A stretch of 64,000 bases of DNA from Aureimonas sp. Leaf324 (lineage in GTDB: Bacteria; Pseudomonadota; Alphaproteobacteria; Rhizobiales; Rhizobiaceae): NCBI RefSeq assembly GCF_001423245.1, contig NZ_LMOH01000023.1, positions 187,645 to 251,644 of the forward strand. The letters are read 5' to 3'. Under the pieces are notes generated by a model. The model made no database searches. It was not told the DNA's origin and saw only the letters and a program-made list of their open reading frames with translations. The stretch's first letter is position 1; each line of letters opens with the position of its first letter. Shown piece after piece: positions 54,092-64,000 of the stretch. A program made the position numbers and the translations under genes.

Positions 54092-54537
54092 CTGAGGAGG
54101 CCGCGCATCACGCTGCCGGCCTCGATGAGGTTCAGCTTGTCCTGATAGCGCTCCTTCAGCGCGTTCATGCAGCGGCCGACATCGCGCAGCCCCTTGGAGC
54201 CGGTGTCGGACACGATCTGCCGGCAGGCCGCCTCGATCTCGCCGCTCGGCACGGGTGCCGGGAGCAGGCTGCGGATCATCTCGGCAGTGGCGTGCTCGGC
54301 GGCGGCCTCCTCGACCCGGCCGGCCTCGCGAAGCGTCGTCTCGGCGCTCTCGCGGTGGCGGATCATGCAGTGGAGGAAGCCCACGATGTCGGCGTCCTCG
54401 GGGCGGCCCTTGCCGGCCTCGCGGAACGCCGCCTCCTTGTCCTTGAGACCGGCCGCGACCAGCCGAAGCGTCGCGATGCGGCGCTTGTCGCCGCTGGCCA
54501 TGGCCGCCTGCAATGCGTCTGCGATCTGATCGCGCAT
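54088..54537 (-). CDS. GatB/YqeY domain-containing protein
   Basis: A 149-residue protein of the YqeY family, the tRNA-binding tail domain of GatB as a stand-alone protein. It opens MRDQIADALQAAMASGDKRRIATLRLV and ends in a helical tail with GRCMNALKERYQDKLN. Genes of this family often lie near dnaG-rpoD, as here; the role is not settled, perhaps tRNA or amidotransferase related. Divergent from carA. Confidence 0.92.
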   Translation of the reverse strand: MRDQIADALQAAMASGDKRRIATLRLVAAGLKDKEAAFREAGKGRPEDADIVGFLHCMIRHRESAETTLREAGRVEEAAAEHATAEMIRSLLPAPVPSGEIEAACRQIVSDTGSKGLRDVGRCMNALKERYQDKLNLIEAGSVMRGLLS

Positions 54538-54961
54538 TCCAACTCGTCCTGTTCGTCGGCGCGGGCGCCTTTGCGGCGCTCTCTTGCGCAGGTCGATCCC
54601 CTCCCGTCCGAGACGGACGAGAATGATCGTGTCAGCTTGTGGGAAAATGGTGTGGTTTCGGATGACCGGAAGCGGTCCGCAGCCCTGGCGCTTGTCGAAT
54701 CCCGTGGATAACTCAAGGCGTTCACCGATCGCCGCATGGCTCTGCCGGCCGCCGCCGCGATCAAGGTTGATGAAGGATTAATGACGCCTGCGGGCTTTGG
54801 CAAGCGTACGCCTGCCATGCTCCACAGTCATGCATGATCCGGGCTCTCGGCCACGCGAAGGGTTGCGCCGAAGGGCCGATGGCGCGATATGGACGCTCCG
54901 GAAGGGTGCGCCCGCGCTCCACGCGCCGATGGCCCCCGAAGGATCTCAAGGAGTAGAGACG
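54538..54961. promoter_or_regulatory. Divergent control region between yqeY and carA
   Basis: This 424-base gap should hold the promoters of the yqeY-type gene and carA. A ten-base palindrome TCATGCATGA lies near 54828-54837. I found no convincing pyrimidine- or arginine-type attenuator and no gene. Confidence 0.3.
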
Positions 54962-56146
54962 ATGAGCGACGCCTGGACGCAGAGGAAGCCCACGGCCCTG
55001 CTCGTGCTGGCCGACGGCACGGTGGTCGAGGGCGACGGCATCGGCGCGGTGGGCGAGGCGCTCGGCGAGGTCTGCTTCAATACGTCCCTCACCGGCTACC
55101 AGGAGATCCTCACCGACCCCTCCTACGCCAAGCAGATCGTCACCTTCACCTTTCCGCACATCGGCAATGTCGGCGCCAACGACGAGGACATCGAGGATCT
55201 CGTGCCCGACAACACGATCGGCGCGGTCGGCGCGATCTTCCGCGCCGAGGTGTCGGCGCCGTCGAACTACCGCTCGGCCGGCGGTCTCGATGCCTGGCTG
55301 AAGAAGCGCGGCGTCGTGGCGCTGTCCGGCGTCGACACGCGCGCGCTCACCGCTCTCATCCGCGACAAGGGCATGCCCAACGCCGTGATCGCGCACAACC
55401 CGGACGGCGTCTTCGACATCGAGGCGCTGCGCGCCAAGGCCGCCGCCTGGAGCGGGCTCGTCGGCCTCGACCTCGCGCAGGACGCCGGGTCGAAGCAGGA
55501 GGACGCCTGGGTCGAGGGTCCCTGGTCGTGGAACCGCGGCTACGACGCGGGCCGCGAGCCGGCCTACACGATCGTCGCGATCGACTACGGCGCCAAGCGC
55601 AACATCCTGCGCCTGATGTCGGGCCACGGCGCGCGCGTCGTGATCGTGCCGCCGACGGCCTCGGCCGCCGACGTCCTGAAGCACGAGCCGGACGGCATCT
55701 TCCTGTCGAACGGCCCGGGCGACCCGGCGGCGACCGGCGAATATGCCGTGCCGGTGATCCAGGAACTTGCCAAGTCCGGCATTCCGATGTTCGGCATCTG
55801 CCTCGGCCACCAGCTTCTCGCGCTGGCGCTCGGCGGGCGCACCGAGAAGATGCACCAGGGCCATCACGGCGCGAACCATCCGGTGAAGGACTTCACGACC
55901 GGCAAGGTCGAGATCGTGTCGATGAACCACGGCTTCGCGGTCGCGGCGGACACGCTGCCCGAGAGCGTCGAGGAAACGCACGTTTCGCTCTTCGACGGCA
56001 CCAATTGCGGCCTGCGCATGAAGGACGCCCCGGTGTTCTCGGTGCAGCACCACCCGGAAGCCTCGCCGGGACCGCAGGACTCGCACTACCTCTTCGCCCG
56101 TTTCTTCGAGATGATCGACGGGCATCGGAGGAAGACCGCGGCCTGA
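54962..56146 (+). CDS. carA: Carbamoyl-phosphate synthase small subunit CarA
   Basis: A 394-residue glutaminase subunit. The amidotransferase half has the catalytic Cys in MFGICLGHQLLALALGG near 275-291 and the His-Glu pair in QHHPEASPGP near 365. It releases ammonia from glutamine and passes it to CarB to make carbamoyl phosphate for pyrimidine and arginine synthesis. The ATG at 54962 follows AAGGAG. A 23-base-pair terminator comes immediately after, so carA is not co-transcribed with carB, which lies 877 bp away. Confidence 0.97.
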   Translation: MSDAWTQRKPTALLVLADGTVVEGDGIGAVGEALGEVCFNTSLTGYQEILTDPSYAKQIVTFTFPHIGNVGANDEDIEDLVPDNTIGAVGAIFRAEVSAPSNYRSAGGLDAWLKKRGVVALSGVDTRALTALIRDKGMPNAVIAHNPDGVFDIEALRAKAAAWSGLVGLDLAQDAGSKQEDAWVEGPWSWNRGYDAGREPAYTIVAIDYGAKRNILRLMSGHGARVVIVPPTASAADVLKHEPDGIFLSNGPGDPAATGEYAVPVIQELAKSGIPMFGICLGHQLLALALGGRTEKMHQGHHGANHPVKDFTTGKVEIVSMNHGFAVAADTLPESVEETHVSLFDGTNCGLRMKDAPVFSVQHHPEASPGPQDSHYLFARFFEMIDGHRRKTAA

Positions 56147-56161
56147 CCGCAGACAAAGAGC

Positions 56162-56212
56162 CGAAAACGAATAAGGGCGCCGGAGTGGATCCGGCGCCCT
56201 TATTCGTTTTCG
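56162..56212. terminator. Very long perfect bidirectional terminator after carA
   Basis: Arms at 56162-56184 and 56190-56212 are perfectly complementary over 23 bases with a five-base loop. The centre is GGGCGCCGGA/TCCGGCGCCC and the outer part is A/T-rich, so it works on both strands, for carA and for the small convergent ORF. Confidence 0.93.
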
Positions 56213-56243
56213 CACACGTGGGACGACCGTCTCGTGCTGGAGG

Positions 56244-56381
56244 TCATGCAGCCTTGAACAAGTGAAGAACGCGGCGGACCATCGCATGGATGCCGCAGCT
56301 GAACGTGGCGTGGCGGTGGAGATCGTCGCGGCCGCGGTCGGCGCCGAGGGCGGAGCGGCTGACGATGAGGTCGGCAAGCAT
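56244..56381 (-). CDS. Small hypothetical protein (45 codons)
   Basis: A 45-residue ORF starting at ATG 56381 with AAGGAA about nine bases before it. The sequence begins MLADLIVSRSALGADRGRDD and has a His/Cys-containing middle (LHRHATFSCGIH) and a hydrophobic basic tail ending LFKAA. It is divergent from the HTH gene with the double dyad between them and stops 32 bases before the carA terminator. Its identity is unknown; the placement suggests control by the HTH protein. Coding potential at this length is uncertain. Confidence 0.45.
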   Translation of the reverse strand: MLADLIVSRSALGADRGRDDLHRHATFSCGIHAMVRRVLHLFKAA

Positions 56382-56451
56382 CGGGTCTATTCCTTTCGGG
56401 TTGTCAGTCCTCGCTGATCGAAGGTCGAACGGGCCTTCACGATGATAAGAT

Positions 56452-56499
56452 ATGCACTCTGTGCGCTTTTGGAATACGAAAGAAGCGCACAGCGTGCAT
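56452..56499. promoter_or_regulatory. Double dyad operator between the small ORF and HTH gene
   Basis: Two GCAC-N3-GTGC dyads, centred at 56459 and 56492, are 33 bases apart (about three helical turns). They are parts of a larger inverted repeat: 56452-56470 and 56481-56499 match as reverse complements at 17 of 19 bases. The region is AT-rich and lies upstream of both divergent genes, so it should bind the HTH protein, probably as two dimers. Confidence 0.65.
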
Positions 56500-56597
56500 T
56501 TTTCTTGTGCCGACTGACCGTTCTGATTACGGGGTCGGACCGGGCATGACGAATCATGCGCCTCGAAGTTTAAGCCGGGCTGAACGGCCGAGATCGA

Positions 56598-56891
56598 ATG
56601 GATTCGATGATGGATTCGGAAAGCTTCCGCGACTGGCGCCGCTCCATGGGCTGGAAGCAGAAGGACGCTGCGGACCGTCTCGGCCTGAAGAAGCGGGTCA
56701 TCCAGTACTACGAGAAGGGCGACCGCGACGGAAAGCGCGTCGAGATCCCGCTGACCGTCGAACTCGCGTGCCTCGCGCTGTCGATCGGCGCGCGCCACTA
56801 CGACGGCCGTCCCCTGCCCCAAAGCGCCGCCGATCTCGCGGGCCGCGCGCGTTCCGTGCCCGATCCATCCACAATCGCGTCGATCGACTGA
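56598..56891 (+). CDS. Small helix-turn-helix (XRE-like) transcriptional regulator
   Basis: A 97-residue protein whose N-terminal half is a Cro/C1-type HTH: FRDWRRSMGWKQKDAADRLG, KKRVIQYYEKGD and TVELACLALSIG. The tail is polar with no other domain. Starts at 56598 or a nearby Met (56607, 56610). It stands inside the carA-carB gap and is divergent from a 45-codon ORF; the double dyad upstream is likely its operator, giving autoregulation. A toxin-antitoxin role was considered, but no toxin partner is evident. Confidence 0.8.
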   Translation: MDSMMDSESFRDWRRSMGWKQKDAADRLGLKKRVIQYYEKGDRDGKRVEIPLTVELACLALSIGARHYDGRPLPQSAADLAGRARSVPDPSTIASID

Positions 56892-57022
56892 CGGTTCACT
56901 CTTTCGCAGCGCGGCGGGTTTGCCTATAAGCCGGCCTTAGCCTGAAGAATGCCTCGCCCCAGACCCTCGTCCGCTCCCCGCGGCCGGGGCCATCCGCGCG
57001 CACGAAACAAAGACGGACCGCC

Positions 57023-60454
<3,432 letters not shown>

Positions 60455-60460
60455 TCGTCA

Positions 60461-60529
60461 GGAAGGCCCGTGGTCTTCCGGCCCGGGCCTCATGCAGAGT
60501 GTGCCGGCTGGTCCCCGCTGGGGTCCGGC
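60461..60529 (+). promoter_or_regulatory. Two GC-rich hairpins between carB and greA
   Basis: The first has arms GGAAGGCC (60461-60468) and GGTCTTCC (60472-60479), one wobble. The second (60503-60529) pairs GCCGG with CCGGC around CCCC-GCT-GGGG. Neither has a T-run, so they may be a weak carB terminator or a structured greA leader. Confidence 0.4.
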
Positions 60530-60629
60530 CGTTCTTATGTCCTGCCCGGCACCTGTGCGGCCGGGTCGGGCTCCACGAGAGAGCGTCCGACTGCCGAGCC
60601 GGATGCCGCGACAGGTAAGGGTTGAGGGC

Positions 60630-61103
60630 ATGGAAAAGGTCCCGATGACGAGTGCCGGCTTCGAGTCCCTGAAGGAGGAACTCCGCCGCCGTCAGCAGGA
60701 AGAGCGTCCGCGCATCGTCGAGGCCATCTCGGAAGCGCGCGCCCACGGCGACCTGTCGGAGAACGCCGAGTATCACTCCGCCAAGGAGGCGCAAAGCCTC
60801 AACGAGGGCCGCATCGCCGAACTCGAGGATTACACGGCGCGAGCTGAGGTGATCGACGTCTCGAAGCTGTCGGGCGATAAGGTCAAGTTCGGTGCCACGG
60901 TCAAGCTGATGGACGAGGACACCGAGGAGGAGAAGGTCTACCAGATCGTCGGCGACCAGGAAGCCGACGTGAAGCAGGGCCGCATCTCGATCTCCTCCCC
61001 CATCGCCCGCGCCCTGATCGGCAAGGGCGAAGGCGACACGGTGGAAGTCGCCGCCCCCGGCGGCGCGCGCTCCTACGAGATCCTGGAGCTGCGCTGGGTT
61101 TGA
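60630..61103 (+). CDS. greA: Transcription elongation factor GreA
   Basis: A 157-residue factor that rescues backtracked RNA polymerase by stimulating transcript cleavage. The N-terminal coiled coil (about 10-75) contains [20 protein letters not shown] and [16 protein letters not shown] with the acidic tip residues, and the C-terminal FKBP-like domain has [10 protein letters not shown] and ends [10 protein letters not shown]. Normal length. It starts at ATG 60630 and is 13 bp before the Uma2 gene. Confidence 0.96.
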   Translation: MEKVPMTSAGFESLKEELRRRQQEERPRIVEAISEARAHGDLSENAEYHSAKEAQSLNEGRIAELEDYTARAEVIDVSKLSGDKVKFGATVKLMDEDTEEEKVYQIVGDQEADVKQGRISISSPIARALIGKGEGDTVEVAAPGGARSYEILELRWV

Positions 61104-61116
61104 TCGGCGAGAGGCT

Positions 61117-61701
61117 ATGAGCGAGGCGAAGGCCAGGATCTGGAAGCTTTCCGAGTTCCTCCTCTGGGAAGAGGGACAGGAGCGGCGCTTTGAGCTGGTC
61201 GAGGGCCAGGCGGTTCTCGTGGCGGGGGGCACCCAGGCCCACGCGCTCATCGCAGCCAACATCGTCTCGAGCCTCCGCCCGCTCCTGCGCGGCTCGCCGT
61301 GCCGCCCCGGCGGCTCGGATCTGCGCATCCCCATCGTCGAGACCGGCAACGTCCGCTATCCCGACGTCACGGTCGACTGCGGTCCCTTCCGGCCCGAGGC
61401 GCACGACGCCTCGGAGCCGCGCGTCGTCTTCGAAGTTCTGTCTCAGTCGACGGGGTGGTACGACCAGACGCGCAAGCTTCGCGATTACGAGCGCGTGCCC
61501 TTCATCCGTCAGTACATCTGCGTTTCCCAGTCGGAACTCCGGGTGAGCCTCTGGCTCCGCGACGAAGGCAACAGACTGGTGCCTCAGGACGACGTGCTTG
61601 CCGGCAGCGTCGCGATCGATCTCGACGGGTATTCGCTCGATTTGCCGCTGGCCGATATCTATGACGGGACGGGCCTTTTGCCGGCACAGCGGCTGGCCTG
61701 A
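61117..61701 (+). CDS. Uma2 family restriction endonuclease-like protein
   Basis: A 194-residue protein of the Uma2/DUF820 family with a PD-(D/E)xK-type core. Visible landmarks are RRFELVEGQAVLVAGG near 23, the candidate catalytic Asp in RYPDVTVDCG near 87, Glu in VVFEVLSQST near 105 and the following DQTRKLRDYERVP. These proteins are common in cyanobacteria and scattered elsewhere; physiological targets are mostly unknown. It starts 13 bp after greA with GAGAGG ahead and is nine bases before lpcC, so it sits inside a housekeeping operon. Confidence 0.85.
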   Translation: MSEAKARIWKLSEFLLWEEGQERRFELVEGQAVLVAGGTQAHALIAANIVSSLRPLLRGSPCRPGGSDLRIPIVETGNVRYPDVTVDCGPFRPEAHDASEPRVVFEVLSQSTGWYDQTRKLRDYERVPFIRQYICVSQSELRVSLWLRDEGNRLVPQDDVLAGSVAIDLDGYSLDLPLADIYDGTGLLPAQRLA

Positions 61702-61709
61702 ATCGACGC

Positions 61710-62774
61710 GTGGCTCCTCCCGAAGTATCCCCGTCCGACATCCTCGTCGTCGCCCCCAATTTCAAGCGCCGCCTGTCGGGCGTCACCTCGACCATCATCC
61801 AGCTCGTGCCGGAACAGGCCAAGCGACTGCCGATCGCCGCCCTCGGTCCGGGCCTCCCCGAACACCTGCCGAAACTGCGCTGGCGCGATCTCCTCCGGTT
61901 CCGGCACCGGCCGAACGGCCGGCCGTTCCGTATCTGGCATGCCCGCCGCAACGTCGAGATGCTGCCCGGCATCGTTCTGCGCGACGTCCTGCGCATGCCG
62001 CTGCGCCTCGTCTTTACCTCCGCCTCGCAGCGCCGCCACACCGGCTACACGCGCTGGCTGATCGACCGGATGGACGCGGTGATCGCGACCTCGGCGCGCT
62101 CGGGCGCCTATCTCACCGTGCCCCACACGGTGATCCACCACGGCATCGACCTCGCCCGCTTCCGCCCCCATCCCGAAGGCGCGGCGGCCGCGCGCGGCGA
62201 GATTGGCCTCGACCCGGCCCGACGCACCGTCGGCTGCTTCGGCCGCGTGCGGCACCAGAAGGGCACCGATCTCTTCGTCGACGCGATGATCGCGCTCCTC
62301 CCTCGCCGCCCCGGCTGGCAGGCCGCTGTCGCCGGCCGCGCGACCGCCGAGCACATCGCCTTCGAGGCCGAACTGAAGCGCAAGGTCGCGGCCGCCGGTC
62401 TCTCGGACCGCATCCTCTTCGTCGGCGAGCATCGCGACATCGAGCGCTGGTACGAGGCGCTCGACCTCTTCGTCGCGCCCCAGCGCTGGGAGGGTTTCGG
62501 CCTGACGCCGATGGAGGCCATGTCCTGCGGCGTGCCCGTGGTGGCCGCCGATGTCGGCGTCTTCTCCGACGTCGTGACGGACGGATGCGGCACGATCGTC
62601 CCGTCGAACGACCTGCCGGCGCTGACGGCCGCCATCGAACCCTTCCTCGACGACGAGCCACGCCGCACAACGGCGGCCGACGCCGCCCTCGCCAAGGCCC
62701 GCACCGAGTTCGCTCTCGCCCGCGAAGCCGACGAGATCATCGCCGTCTACGAAGGCTTGTGGGCATCCAGTTGA
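61710..62774 (+). CDS. lpcC: LPS core mannosyltransferase LpcC-like (GT4)
   Basis: A 354-residue GT4 glycosyltransferase starting at GTG 61710. The opening LVVAPNFKRRLSGVTSTIIQ, the block RIWHARRNVEMLPGIVLRD and FTSASQRRHTGYTRWLIDRM match rhizobial LpcC, which adds mannose to the inner LPS core. The donor-site E-x7-E signature is in QRWEGFGLTPMEAM. The last 28 bases overlap the end of a convergent lower-GC gene. Confidence 0.9.
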   Translation: MAPPEVSPSDILVVAPNFKRRLSGVTSTIIQLVPEQAKRLPIAALGPGLPEHLPKLRWRDLLRFRHRPNGRPFRIWHARRNVEMLPGIVLRDVLRMPLRLVFTSASQRRHTGYTRWLIDRMDAVIATSARSGAYLTVPHTVIHHGIDLARFRPHPEGAAAARGEIGLDPARRTVGCFGRVRHQKGTDLFVDAMIALLPRRPGWQAAVAGRATAEHIAFEAELKRKVAAAGLSDRILFVGEHRDIERWYEALDLFVAPQRWEGFGLTPMEAMSCGVPVVAADVGVFSDVVTDGCGTIVPSNDLPALTAAIEPFLDDEPRRTTAADAALAKARTEFALAREADEIIAVYEGLWASS

Positions 62775-63124
62775 TTTCGAACGTGCTGGTTTCGTTCCTG
62801 GATCTCGCCCTCCGAGAGAACCGTGCCGAATGCGTTCACTTTGATTCTGGCTGCCAACATCTGCTCCGCGCCGAGATCGACCTCCAACAGCAAAATCAGA
62901 TACTTCTCGTTCCGAACTCCCACGACATTACGTCTGTTCTTTGGCCTGTAGATCGTCCCCAGTAAGCAGTGAGAAACTCCATTTCCGGTCTCGATCTGGC
63001 ATTCCACATGACGATACTGGTCGAATTCGACATGATCCGGGATGCCTTCGAAACGGAAGAACTGGATCATGTATGTGTTCCCTCCAATAGGGAAGAAATC
63101 GATGTCCCGCGACCTCAGATCCAT
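62747..63124 (-). CDS. Hypothetical protein in lower-GC DNA
   Basis: A 125-residue protein I cannot assign. It begins MDLRSRDIDFFPIGGNTYMI and is rich in Asn, Tyr and Val, unlike its neighbours. The GC content is visibly lower and codon use includes AT-ending codons, suggesting later acquisition or relaxed selection. A 14-base palindrome (63117-63130) spans the start codon. The ORF runs into the end of lpcC on the other strand. No signal peptide or membrane span. Confidence 0.6.
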   Translation of the reverse strand: MDLRSRDIDFFPIGGNTYMIQFFRFEGIPDHVEFDQYRHVECQIETGNGVSHCLLGTIYRPKNRRNVVGVRNEKYLILLLEVDLGAEQMLAARIKVNAFGTVLSEGEIQERNQHVRNQLDAHKPS

Positions 63125-63139
63125 GGATCTAACACGCCC

Positions 63140-63928
63140 CTAAACAAAGTCGTTCCAGTCTAACGTCGTCCGCTCGTATCGCGCCATGCCCAGCCGCATC
63201 AGGTGATAGCGCGTGAGCCCGACCTGTGTGCCGATCCTGCGGAGGAGAAACGGCCAGTTCTCGCGGCGGAGGCTGGAGCGCTTGCGGACGGCCTGGATGG
63301 ACGTCGCCGGATCGACGCCGGCCTTCAGCCCCCGCGCCTCCAGGATATGCGCCTGCACCACAAGCGCCGGCTCCGCCTGCCAGGAGACGAGCCCGGCGAA
63401 TCCATGCAGGAAGGCGTCGACCGGTGCCGCCCCACGCCGCTCGGTGCGTTCGAGCAGCTTGACCGCCCCCGACGGCCAGAGGAGGTAGCCGGCCGAGCCC
63501 GACTTGTCGCGATACATGCGTCGCACAGCAAAGCCGCCGCCGCCGAGCACCGTCGCCCGCCGCGCCGCGAAGCGCTTGCGGTCGAAGCTCTCGAGGTTGA
63601 GGAAGTCCGCGCCCTTGAAGGTCGTCAGCGCCGGCAATGCGGCCCCGATCCGCCGCGAGAGGACCGCGTCGTCCTCCAGAACCAGCACCGGCCCGCTCGC
63701 CCGCGCAACCTCTTGCCAGATCGCGTGATGCGACAGGAAGCAGCCGAGCTCCGGCCCGCTCAGGGGCCGCTCCCAGCGCCCGTTCAGCCGCGCGTCCACG
63801 TCGGCGGAGATGTCGCCCGTCTCCACCGCCCGCACGCGCTGGAGCACCAGGCCGAGCCGCACCCCTTGCGCCTCCATGAAGGCGCGGCGCTCCACCGCCC
63901 GGTCGAGATTGATGAACACCACCCGCAT
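63140..63928 (-). CDS. Glycosyltransferase family 25 (LPS biosynthesis)
   Basis: A 262-residue GT25 enzyme. It opens MRVVFINLDRAVERRAFMEA, has the family block LSGPELGCFLSHHAIWQEV near 56-74 and the acidic metal motif LVLEDDAVLS near 83-92, with a C-terminal basic helix. GT25 proteins add galactose or glucose to LPS or proteins. Its start overlaps the TrkH stop (TGATG), so it is translated after trkH. With lpcC it suggests an LPS-core region. Confidence 0.88.
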   Translation of the reverse strand: MRVVFINLDRAVERRAFMEAQGVRLGLVLQRVRAVETGDISADVDARLNGRWERPLSGPELGCFLSHHAIWQEVARASGPVLVLEDDAVLSRRIGAALPALTTFKGADFLNLESFDRKRFAARRATVLGGGGFAVRRMYRDKSGSAGYLLWPSGAVKLLERTERRGAAPVDAFLHGFAGLVSWQAEPALVVQAHILEARGLKAGVDPATSIQAVRKRSSLRRENWPFLLRRIGTQVGLTRYHLMRLGMARYERTTLDWNDFV

Positions 63929-64000
63929 CAGTCCCTCCAGAAACCCGGCGACAGGATCACGAGCACGGTGACGATCTCGAGCCGCCCGATCAGCATCAGG
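63928..64000 (-). CDS. trkH: TrkH potassium transporter, C-terminal end only
   Basis: Only the last 23 codons and the stop lie in the window. They read LIGRLEIVTVLVILSPGFWRD, matching the conserved C-terminus of the TrkH/TrkG potassium-uptake channel subunit. The stop overlaps the GT25 start by one base (TGATG). Confidence 0.75.
   Translation of the reverse strand, partial: LMLIGRLEIVTVLVILSPGFWRD

Noticed and set aside
54538-54961. Pyrimidine or arginine riboswitch/attenuator before carA
   Set aside because: No anti-terminator/terminator pair, leader peptide or known aptamer pattern could be seen.
56598-56891. Toxin-antitoxin pair with the 45-codon ORF
   Set aside because: The genes are divergent, not overlapping, and the small protein shows no toxin motif.

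Overview
This is a high-GC, gene-dense chromosomal window from an alphaproteobacterium, most likely of the order Hyphomicrobiales (Rhizobiales). The assignment rests on the LPS-core mannosyltransferase LpcC beside greA, the dnaG-rpoD pair, a long carB with the extra N-terminal segment common in this order, and many sugar/peptide uptake operons with SorC and GntR regulators. A family such as Aurantimonadaceae would fit but cannot be proved by eye. I saw no rRNA, tRNA, CRISPR array, transposase or prophage.

Layout. (1) 1-6991: a compact cluster that mixes pterin-type enzymes with envelope enzymes: FkbM methyltransferase (cut by the edge), CDP-alcohol phosphatidyltransferase, a RibA-like GTP cyclohydrolase II, an MDR dehydrogenase without the usual zinc Cys, a PTPS/QueD homologue lacking canonical site residues, a GT4 glycosyltransferase, a SAM methyltransferase and a flippase-like LPG-synthase membrane protein. 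This is my best candidate for an undescribed pathway. (2) 7304-12663: oligopeptide ABC transporter, ended by a bidirectional terminator. (3) 12721-20569: TctCBA uptake system plus a DhaK-DhaL kinase, a xylose-isomerase-like TIM barrel and a PdxA2-type dehydrogenase, divergent from a GntR regulator; probably catabolism of a small sugar acid or ketose. (4) 20574-21969: two unrecognised genes. (5) 22073-28034: SorC regulator, GutM, a complete glucitol-type PTS (SrlA, SrlE, SrlB) and its own HPr-EI fusion, but no sorbitol-6-phosphate dehydrogenase. (6) 28107-44585: a large polyol/sugar catabolic region: SRPBCC protein, HAD phosphatase, acetoin-dehydrogenase-like E2/E1beta/E1alpha, a SAF-domain oxidoreductase, a second SorC regulator, PfkB kinase, a GlpD/EryB-like FAD dehydrogenase and a zinc alcohol dehydrogenase on the minus strand, divergent from a ribose-type ABC transporter and an aldehyde dehydrogenase.

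(7) 44713-48756: CYTH phosphatase/cyclase-fold protein, SIMPL-domain protein, an Arg/Gly repeat exported protein, a GGDEF-EAL enzyme and a DoxX protein. (8) 48823-54537: rpoD, dnaG, chorismate mutase, GNAT, YqeY. (9) 54962-61103: carA, a divergent pair (45-codon ORF and a small HTH regulator) around a striking double dyad, then carB and greA. (10) 61117-64000: Uma2 nuclease-like protein, lpcC, a lower-GC orphan gene, a GT25 glycosyltransferase, and the last codons of a TrkH potassium transporter.

Regulatory signals seen directly include long perfect terminator hairpins (12668, 43043, 48769, 56162), dyad operators next to the GntR, SorC and HTH regulators, and a recurrent hairpin between the solute-binding gene and the following gene in all three uptake operons.
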